In this document: positions 1 through 5,664 of the stretch, piece after piece
How the letters are laid out: the number at the start of each line of letters is the position of its first letter
Numbering within the stretch: position 1 is the first letter of the stretch
NCBI GenBank assembly: GCA_020200195.1
Contig: JAIVJE010000057.1
Coordinates: forward strand, 1-8,821
Source of the DNA: Acidobacteriota bacterium
GTDB lineage: Bacteria; Acidobacteriota; Vicinamibacteria; Vicinamibacterales; 2-12-FULL-66-21
Direction: 5' to 3'
DNA length: 8,821 bases
Translations under genes and position numbers: made by a program
The notes under the pieces: generated by a model
Database searches by the model: none
What the model saw: the letters and a program-made list of their open reading frames with translations, nothing else
What the model was told of the DNA's origin: nothing

Positions 1-318
1 GGGCGGGGGCGCGAGCACCAGTGGCAACCTGCTGAAGAGCTGCTAGCGGAATTCGAGCACCCGCTGTGGAAGGAGATCGCCGAACGGGCTGCCGGCGCCG
101 GGCACGGTGGCATGGACTTCATCGAGGACTATCGCCTGATCAAGTGCCTGCGTGAGGGTCTCCCCACGGACATGACGGTCTACGATGCCGCCGCGCTGAG
201 TGCGGTGGTCGATCTCAGCGTGAAGTCGGTCAAGAAGCGGAGCGCCGCCATCGACCTGCCCGATTTCACGCGCGGCGGGTGGAAGACGACTGCACCGCTC
301 CCGATCGTGAGGATGTAG
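1..318 (+). CDS. Gfo/Idh/MocA-fold protein, GH109 (alpha-N-acetylgalactosaminidase)-like, C-terminal part
   Basis: The reading frame is open from base 1 and ends at TAG 316-318, giving about 105 C-terminal residues; the start lies outside the window. The visible part carries the ending typical of glycoside hydrolase family 109: a GHGGMDF segment, then DYRLIKCLREGLPTDMTVYD, and a closing PDFTRGGWKT. GH109 enzymes use a tightly bound NAD to cleave alpha-linked N-acetylgalactosamine by a redox-elimination mechanism. The Rossmann domain and the catalytic residues would be upstream and cannot be checked, so a plain oxidoreductase of the same fold remains possible. The next gene starts 60 bases downstream on the same strand and the pair may be co-transcribed. 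Family assignment is from recognised motifs, the substrate is inference. Confidence 0.8.
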   Translation, partial: GRGREHQWQPAEELLAEFEHPLWKEIAERAAGAGHGGMDFIEDYRLIKCLREGLPTDMTVYDAAALSAVVDLSVKSVKKRSAAIDLPDFTRGGWKTTAPLPIVRM

Positions 319-368
319 ACCGCGCATGCGCCTCACGACCCTCGACGGGGGCGGCAGCGCGGCGCCGC

Positions 369-374
369 AGGAGA
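369..374 (+). promoter_or_regulatory. Shine-Dalgarno site for the TTG start at 379
   Basis: AGGAGA lies 4 bases before TTG 379-381. It supports this non-ATG start, since there is no other well-placed start before the nucleotide-binding loop. Confidence 0.6.
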
Positions 375-378
375 AGCG

Positions 379-1191
379 TTGACCACGCGGGCGCTCGTTC
401 TGGCGCGTGGGCTTGGGCGCCGGATGCAGCAGCCGGACGAGGCCGCCCAGCTCACCGACGAGCAGCGACGGGCGGCAGATGCCGGTCTGAAGGCGATGAT
501 GCCCGTCGCGGGACGGCCGCTGCTGGACTTCGGGCTGAGCGCGTTGGCCGATGCCGGGATCACCAATGTCGGCTTGATCGTTGCGCCCGATCACGAGGTG
601 ATCGAGCGCTACTACACGGCTACGTCGCCACCGGTCCGCCTCTACCTTGATTTTCTGGTGCAGCGCGATCCGCTCGGGACCGCCAATGCCCTGCTCGCGG
701 CGGAAAGCTGGGCCGGTGATGCGCCGTTCCTTGCGTTGAACGCGGACAACCTCTACCCCGCCGGCATTCTCCGCCGACTCGCCGCGCTCGACGAGCCAGG
801 GCTGCCTGTCTTCACTCGTGAACAGCTGGTGCGGTCGAGCAACATTCCGCACGAGCGCGTGCAGACGTTTGCGCTGCTGGACGTGAACGCCGCAGGGTAC
901 TTGACGGGGATCATAGAGAAGCCACCGGCCGACGTCATGGATGCCGAAGGGGCAAACGCACTGGTCAGCATGAACTGCTGGCGGCTCGATCGCCGTATCT
1001 TCGGTGCGTGCCGCGACGTGCCACACTCCCCGCGCGGCGAATTCGAGCTGCCGAACGCCGTGGGCCTCGCGATCTCTCGCGGCGTCAGGTTCCGGGCGGT
1101 GCCTGCGCGCGGCCCCGTGCTCGATTTGTCGCGACGCAGCGATGCCTTGGAGGTCGCACGCCGCCTGTCCGGCGTCGTGCCACGACCGTGA
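379..1191 (+). CDS. Sugar-1-phosphate nucleotidyltransferase (NTP_transferase family)
   Basis: A 270-residue protein, predicted to join a sugar 1-phosphate to a nucleoside triphosphate, giving an NDP-sugar and pyrophosphate in the cytoplasm. Visible motifs: the nucleotide-binding loop LARGLGRRM (residues 8-16), a lysine in GLKAMMPVAGRPLLD (K38), QRDPLGTANAL (95-105), a metal-binding Asp in LNADNLYP (D123), IEKP (179-182), MNCWR (198-202) and RGEFELPNAV (219-228). About 22 residues, rich in charged and Gln residues, separate the loop from K38, roughly double the usual distance. The TTG start is supported by AGGAGA at 369-374. The stop overlaps the GTG of the downstream sugar kinase (GTGA, 1188-1191), so the two are probably translated together. 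The nucleotide and sugar specificities cannot be read from the sequence; uridylyl- or guanylyltransferase activity are both possible. Confidence 0.88.
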   Translation: MTTRALVLARGLGRRMQQPDEAAQLTDEQRRAADAGLKAMMPVAGRPLLDFGLSALADAGITNVGLIVAPDHEVIERYYTATSPPVRLYLDFLVQRDPLGTANALLAAESWAGDAPFLALNADNLYPAGILRRLAALDEPGLPVFTREQLVRSSNIPHERVQTFALLDVNAAGYLTGIIEKPPADVMDAEGANALVSMNCWRLDRRIFGACRDVPHSPRGEFELPNAVGLAISRGVRFRAVPARGPVLDLSRRSDALEVARRLSGVVPRP

Positions 1192-2525
1192 CGGGCGCGC
1201 ACCTCGCGTCGAGCCTCGTCGACCGAGGTCTGTCCGCCGCTGAACAGCCGGCGAAGGCATCGCTGTACGACCTGGCGCTCGCCGCGTGGCGCGAACAGCA
1301 CGATCGGCCGCCGGAGCATGCCTGGTGGGTGCCTGGCCGCCTCGAGGTGTTCGGCAAACATACCGACTACGCTGGCGGGCGCACGATCGTCGCCGCCGTC
1401 CCGCGGGGATTTGCGTTCCTCGCCGGTCACCGTGACGACGATGTTGTCTGTATCGTGGATGCCCGGTCCGGCGACCGGGTGACGATCCAGCGAGGTGCCA
1501 CCGGTGGCGCGTTCACGGGATGGCGTCATTACACGGAGGTGGTGTTCGGACGGCTCGCGCGAAACTTCCCGGGTGCGATGCTCGGGGCCCAGATCGTGTT
1601 CGCGAGCGATCTCCCTCGCGCGTCCGGCATGAGCAGCTCGAGCGCGCTGGTGGTAGGTCTGGCGACTGCGCTGGCCAGGCTGTGGGAATTGCCGGATCGC
1701 AGCGCCTGGATCCGCAACATCCGCGGCTGTGCGGATCTTGCGAGCTACTTCGCGTGCATCGAAAACGGTCTGACGTTCGGCACGCTGATCGGTGACGCAG
1801 GTGTGGGAACGCATGGCGGGAGCGAGGACCACGCAGCCATGCTGTGCGCCCAGCCGAAGCGCCTCTCCGGCTACGCGTTCGTCCCTATGCGGCATCTCGA
1901 CGACGTCATCGTTCCGACTGCGTGGCAGTTCGTCGTGGCCTCGAGCGGCGTCACAGCGGAGAAAACGGGGGGTGCACAGGAGGCATATAACCGTCTGGCG
2001 GAGGCAGTGCGAGTGCTCCTGCATCTCTGGAACGCAGATCACGAGCGGCAGACCTCGCTTGCCGACGCGGTCTCGTCAGCACCTCCGGCGGCTGCGACCT
2101 TGCTCGAAGCCGTCAATCGATCGGCCGTGCCTGGATGGACGTCGAATGCGCTTGCGGATCGCCTGGAGCATTTCGTCAGAGAGGACGGACGCGTGTCTGA
2201 AGCGCTCGAAGCGTTCCGGAACGCCGATGCCGGACGGATTGGTGTGCTGGCGGTGGCTTCTCAGCAGGATGCCGAGCGGCTTCTGGGCAATCAGATAGCG
2301 GAGACGACGTCGCTCGCCCGGCTGGCCCGCAAGGCTGGCGCCTTCGCCGCCTGCGGATTCGGGGCGGGGTTCGGCGGCAGCGTCTGGGCGCTGGTCGAAG
2401 CAGAGGCGGCGGGCGAATTCGCTGCACGCTGGCTCGCGGCGTATCGCGCCGAGTATCCGACCGCGGTGCGATCCGTCACGTTCGTTGCCACGCCCGGTCC
2501 CGCGCTCACGCAACTGTCGCCGTAG
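1188..2525 (+). CDS. Galactokinase-like GHMP sugar kinase, substrate uncertain
   Basis: 445 residues from GTG 1188, close to other galactokinases with a short N-terminal extension. The open frame runs further upstream, but that part lies inside the nucleotidyltransferase gene and reads as shadow sequence; the GTGA overlap marks the start. There is no clear Shine-Dalgarno site, which fits translational coupling. GHMP motifs in order: PGRLEVFGKHTDYAGG (49-64, galactokinase signature), LPRASGMSSSSAL (142-154, ATP loop), GTHGGSEDHA (207-216, D214 the probable catalytic Asp) and GFGAGFGGSV (390-399). These enzymes phosphorylate the anomeric hydroxyl of a sugar. Two positions are unusual: K57 replaces the Glu of GEHTDY, which contacts galactose in characterised enzymes, and His follows the catalytic Asp where MDQ is usual. 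The neighbouring nucleotidyltransferase suggests the product is activated to an NDP-sugar. Galactose, GalNAc and uronic acids are all candidates. Confidence 0.87.
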   Translation: MTGAHLASSLVDRGLSAAEQPAKASLYDLALAAWREQHDRPPEHAWWVPGRLEVFGKHTDYAGGRTIVAAVPRGFAFLAGHRDDDVVCIVDARSGDRVTIQRGATGGAFTGWRHYTEVVFGRLARNFPGAMLGAQIVFASDLPRASGMSSSSALVVGLATALARLWELPDRSAWIRNIRGCADLASYFACIENGLTFGTLIGDAGVGTHGGSEDHAAMLCAQPKRLSGYAFVPMRHLDDVIVPTAWQFVVASSGVTAEKTGGAQEAYNRLAEAVRVLLHLWNADHERQTSLADAVSSAPPAAATLLEAVNRSAVPGWTSNALADRLEHFVREDGRVSEALEAFRNADAGRIGVLAVASQQDAERLLGNQIAETTSLARLARKAGAFAACGFGAGFGGSVWALVEAEAAGEFAARWLAAYRAEYPTAVRSVTFVATPGPALTQLSP

Positions 2526-2526
2526 C

Positions 2527-2550
2527 GAAAAGGTGGCAGTCCCCTTTTTA
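2527..2550. terminator. REP-like palindrome, probable bidirectional terminator between convergent genes
   Basis: AAAAGG (2528-2533) pairs with CCTTTT (2543-2548). After a T/C mismatch, one more G-C pair closes a 5-base loop, and a T-run ends the plus-strand hairpin. It fills the whole gap between the plus-strand kinase (stop 2523-2525) and the minus-strand permease, whose TAA (2548-2550) is part of it. The A/T runs on both sides let it terminate in both directions. Its form, a run of A, GG, a core containing GGCAGTCC, then a T-run, resembles short dispersed palindromes that I recall as common in Acidobacteriota; copy number cannot be checked here. Confidence 0.55.
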
Positions 2551-4323
2551 TCCGCTCAGGCCTAGCCGCTGGGTCGCTGGAGGGGGCAGCTCGTCCAGCT
2601 CGATCGCGACGCGAGTCCGGCGCTGCCACATGTCAATGACTCGCAGCGTTGCCACCAGCATAATGCCGCCTGCGAGGAAGGCCGCAATGCCGACAGCAGT
2701 CTCCAGTGCTAACCGCTCCAGCCACGCAAGCCCGTACAACGCCAGGAATGCACCCAACAGGTAGATGGGACCCAGTGTCTTCAGGTTCACGCTGGGTACA
2801 TGACTCGAGGCAAACGGCAGCTTTCGAAAGCCAAGTAACAGCCCCTCCAGCAGCACCAGACTCAGCACCAGACCGCACAGGAGATGGACGAGAGCGAGCG
2901 AAAACCCGAGCGCCATCGCGTGCAGAGGAAACAGCAGCCACAGGGTTGGGAGGACGAGCCCGCCGAATGCGGCGCGCTTGACGCCGGTGAGATACGGCCG
3001 TTCGTCTCCTGACCACGAAAGATGGAAAGCCCAGTTCGCACGCAGTTCCGCCGGAACGGCGACGACATAGCGGAATCCCACCAGCAGCGCGGTCGCAAGC
3101 ACGGGTTGGATCGCGAAGAACCGCAACGGGAGCAACGCCACATGCTCCCCGTGCCGGACGTCCGTCCCCACCAGGCTGACGGCCGCGGCAGCGAAACCGA
3201 TCGCGACGAATATGGCCATGCCGACGCGGTGCGGCAGGCTGCGCGAAAGGCATTGCAGCGTGAAGAAGAAGCCTGCCTGCGCTTCAGGAGTCCGCACTAC
3301 GATCCGCTGCAGTACCCACCGCAGTGCCTCACTCACGCGCCCGCGCCTGGACCGCCGGCTCGACGGCGCAACCGGTAGCCGCCGGCTGTTCCACGCGAAC
3401 GCACCGAGCGCAATGACCGCGGCGGTCAGGAGAGCGGCAATCGCCATGTACCCAAGCTGCTGGAACATGACGCCGTGACTGTCGTACAGCGCCGTGGCTT
3501 CTGTCTCCGCCCCGAGAATCTGCTCGGGGAGCTCTTCACGCGGCAATCGGATAATCACACCACCTGCCAGCCTCTCATGGAGCCCGACGAACCACAGCGG
3601 AGGCACTGCAAAGGGACTCGACGCGCCGGGCGCCAGCCACACGCCTGCGACATCTGAGGAGAGGCTCGGCGTCAAGAGCAGCACCGCCCCGAGGAGCACG
3701 ACCAGCATGGCCTGCACACCTGTCGCGATGCCGCTGGACCACCATGCACCGAACGCTGCGTACAAGAGTTCGCGGAGTGCGAGCACCGACAGAAATCCAA
3801 ACGCACCGGCCGCCATGCAGATTCCTGCCTGAGCGGCTGCCAGCATGAGCGGCTCCAACAGCCCGGCGCGCAGTTTCGCAACGACCAGCCAGGAAAACAT
3901 CATGCTCGGCGCGAGGTTGAGCGCCAGCGCGAATCCTGCGGCGAAGATCGCCACGGCGGCGAGCTTCGCGCGGACGATGTCCCCGCGATTGATCGGCAGC
4001 GGCCCCAGAATCGATGTGTCCCTGGCATCGAGCCCGAGGGCGTCCCACTCCACGACGGCGACGAGCGCCATGACGATCATGGCGCAGGTGATATAGAAAA
4101 ACCGGTCGTCGAGAACCTCCACCGCGGTACGGCCGGGCGACTGGAACGGCGTCAGATACTTCAGTCCCAGCAGGATCGTCACGAACAATCCGGAGGCGAT
4201 TAGGACCGCGCTCGCGGCAGAGAGCACTTCGTGCCGGTCCGCGTCGGGCGAGATCAGGTCGTTTTCGAGAAACCGCTGCAGGAAGTGACGCGTCAGGAGA
4301 CTACGCACGGTCCGCGACCACAT
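2548..4323 (-). CDS. Polytopic membrane protein, ABC-2-type permease-like partner of the upstream ATPase
   Basis: 591 residues from ATG 4323, which lies inside the end of the ATPase gene (23-bp overlap). GTG 4308 is an alternative start; the longer frame to 4377 looks like shadow sequence of the ATPase gene. I count about twelve hydrophobic segments, e.g. near residues 31-57, 74-92, 118-145 and 155-180, with a basic, probably cytoplasmic stretch in the middle (SSRRSRRGR, about 325-333), suggesting two six-helix halves. A polar segment after the second helix, DARDTSILGPLPINRGDI, resembles the cytoplasmic coupling region of large ABC-2-like permeases. No catalytic motif is visible. The overlap with the ATPase argues that the two form one transporter, probably an exporter; the substrate is unknown. 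It is the last gene of the minus-strand unit. Confidence 0.75.
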   Translation of the reverse strand: MWSRTVRSLLTRHFLQRFLENDLISPDADRHEVLSAASAVLIASGLFVTILLGLKYLTPFQSPGRTAVEVLDDRFFYITCAMIVMALVAVVEWDALGLDARDTSILGPLPINRGDIVRAKLAAVAIFAAGFALALNLAPSMMFSWLVVAKLRAGLLEPLMLAAAQAGICMAAGAFGFLSVLALRELLYAAFGAWWSSGIATGVQAMLVVLLGAVLLLTPSLSSDVAGVWLAPGASSPFAVPPLWFVGLHERLAGGVIIRLPREELPEQILGAETEATALYDSHGVMFQQLGYMAIAALLTAAVIALGAFAWNSRRLPVAPSSRRSRRGRVSEALRWVLQRIVVRTPEAQAGFFFTLQCLSRSLPHRVGMAIFVAIGFAAAAVSLVGTDVRHGEHVALLPLRFFAIQPVLATALLVGFRYVVAVPAELRANWAFHLSWSGDERPYLTGVKRAAFGGLVLPTLWLLFPLHAMALGFSLALVHLLCGLVLSLVLLEGLLLGFRKLPFASSHVPSVNLKTLGPIYLLGAFLALYGLAWLERLALETAVGIAAFLAGGIMLVATLRVIDMWQRRTRVAIELDELPPPATQRLGLSG

Positions 4324-5083
4324 CGGCGATGTCGCGCGCGGTCTGCTCCGGATCGGCTCGCAGCACGAGTTGCGCAAACACGTCTTCGAGCGAGCTGCTG
4401 GACATCAGAACGCGCAGTTGCCGCACGGAATCGTCTGCGACCATCCGGCCGCGGTGGAGCACGATGACTCGCTCGCAGACCTTTTCGACGACCTCGAGGA
4501 TGTGTGAGCTGTAGAGGACGGCCTTGCCCCGCGCCGCCAGTGTCTTCACCAGGTGCCGCAGGACGAGGGTCGCGGTCACGTCGAGACCGGACTCGGGCTC
4601 GTCGAAGATCAGAACGTCAGGGTCGTGCAGCAGCGCACCGATAATCAGGATCTTCTGCTTCATGCCTTTCGAGTACGAGCTGATCGCAAGCTCGAAGGCG
4701 TCCGTGAGCCCAAAGAGCTCCAGCAGCGCACCGATTTTGCGTTCAAGCAGCTGCGAGGGAACGCCTCGGAGGCGGCCCACCAGCTCGAGATATTCGCGAC
4801 CAGAGAGGAACGAATACAGGTGAGGCTCTTCCGGCACAAACCCAAGACGACGCCGGAAGGCGATCGGATCGGCACTGATATCGCGTCCGTCGAAGAAGAC
4901 AGCGCCGTCCGTCGGTTCCACCAGGCCTGCGAGCATCCGGGCGGTGGTCGTTTTACCCGAACCATTTGGACCCAGATACCCGACGACGTCTCCCGCTCTG
5001 ACGACAAAGCTCACATCGTCGAGGACGGTAACGCCGAAAAACCGCTTCACGAGATGGCGCGCTTCCAGCATGAGGCGACTCAA
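4301..5083 (-). CDS. ABC transporter ATP-binding protein (ABC-2 exporter type)
   Basis: 260 residues, a complete nucleotide-binding domain that would power the permease encoded next. Visible motifs: Walker A GPNGSGKT (38-45), a Q-loop region FVPEEPHLY (82-90) with Glu where Gln is usual, ABC signature SYSKGMKQK (136-144), Walker B LIFDEPESGLD (158-168) and the switch His in SSHILE (H194). The signature and Q-loop form match ATPases of ABC-2 exporters and not the MacB/LolD type, so it probably does not serve the MacB-like permease of the same unit. TTG 5083 is the furthest plausible start; ATG 5071, four codons in, is an alternative, and neither has a strong Shine-Dalgarno site. It starts 19 bases after the lipoprotein gene, and its last 23 bases overlap the permease gene. 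Confidence 0.93.
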   Translation of the reverse strand: MSRLMLEARHLVKRFFGVTVLDDVSFVVRAGDVVGYLGPNGSGKTTTARMLAGLVEPTDGAVFFDGRDISADPIAFRRRLGFVPEEPHLYSFLSGREYLELVGRLRGVPSQLLERKIGALLELFGLTDAFELAISSYSKGMKQKILIIGALLHDPDVLIFDEPESGLDVTATLVLRHLVKTLAARGKAVLYSSHILEVVEKVCERVIVLHRGRMVADDSVRQLRVLMSSSSLEDVFAQLVLRADPEQTARDIADVVADRA

Positions 5084-5102
5084 GTGTTCTGGAGTGATGG
5101 AG

Positions 5103-5651
5103 CTAACGCGTGCACAGTGTCAGCCCGGCATCGACGAGCGGGGTAACGCTCCTGCGCATCGGTGACAACGGGGGCCAGCTCCGCTCTCGTCCCTCCGCGT
5201 CGATCTGCTGCAACTCCGGCTCCGAGAGGTGGTGCGTGTCCAGAATGCGTTGCTGGCATTGACCCTGATTAGGCGGCCTGGCCTTTTCACAGGCAGATGC
5301 TTCTGCGAAGATTCGCATCCGCTGATCCTGCGTCAGTCGCTTCAGCGGCTCGCGCGGCCCGGACGATTGCGTCGCCCAGATTGGATCGAGTGGCGCGAAG
5401 CCACGCGACGTTGCGGTCAGATTGAGCCCGTAAGTGACACCGCCCGCACGAAAGACGACGGCATCGGAGATACACCCGAGAGTGCCGACCCCCACGGTCA
5501 AGGGCCATTTCCAGCCGAACTCGCGCCTGGTGACTGTGCGTTGCTGACTTACGGGAATGTCGGGAATGCGATCCCCGATTTGCGGTGACGCCTTCTTGTC
5601 GCAGGCACTGAACAGCACCAGGAGAACGAGACTCCACGCACCCTCTCTCAC
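5103..5651 (-). CDS. Small predicted lipoprotein, DUF2511-like
   Basis: 182 residues from GTG 5651, with AAGGA at 5664-5660 eight bases upstream; the start is 11 bases after the ADOP stop. The N-terminus has charged residues, a hydrophobic stretch (7-14) and a lipobox ending FSAC (14-17), so C17 is the probable lipidated cysteine; Asp at +2 would favour inner-membrane retention by the Lol rule if that rule holds here. Residues 39-95 resemble DUF2511: TVTRREFGWKWPLTV, then GTLGC, VVFRAGGVTYGLN and LDPIW. The C-terminal part (about 100-182) is polar and unrecognised. Four further cysteines (C60, C121, C132, C180) could form disulfides outside the cytoplasm. Its position between two membrane-transport genes suggests an envelope accessory or sensor role, which is inference. 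The longer open frame upstream to 5912 is shadow sequence inside the ADOP gene. Confidence 0.75.
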   Translation of the reverse strand: MREGAWSLVLLVLFSACDKKASPQIGDRIPDIPVSQQRTVTRREFGWKWPLTVGVGTLGCISDAVVFRAGGVTYGLNLTATSRGFAPLDPIWATQSSGPREPLKRLTQDQRMRIFAEASACEKARPPNQGQCQQRILDTHHLSEPELQQIDAEGRERSWPPLSPMRRSVTPLVDAGLTLCTR

Positions 5652-5659
5652 TGACCTCT

Positions 5660-5664
5660 TCCTT
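5660..5664 (-). promoter_or_regulatory. Shine-Dalgarno site for the lipoprotein GTG start
   Basis: On the minus strand AAGGA lies 8 bases before GTG 5651-5649 and overlaps the TAA stop of the ADOP gene. It fixes the start just before the signal peptide. Confidence 0.6.

Noticed and set aside
326..382. 18-codon open frame whose TGA overlaps the TTG start at 379, like a leader peptide
   Set aside because: It has no well-spaced Shine-Dalgarno site and no distinctive content; the overlap is probably chance.
43..1260. Long minus-strand open frame of about 400 codons opposite the nucleotidyltransferase
   Set aside because: It is antisense to a gene with clear family motifs, its composition is Arg/His/Gly-rich without recognisable domains, and such frames are expected in GC-rich coding DNA.
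753..2042. Long minus-strand open frame of about 430 codons opposite the sugar kinase
   Set aside because: It spans two well-supported plus-strand genes, shows no motif or hydrophobic pattern, and looks like a GC-driven shadow.
4553..5146. Plus-strand open frame opposite the ABC ATPase
   Set aside because: The opposite strand holds a complete ATPase with all motifs; the plus-strand product has no recognisable feature.
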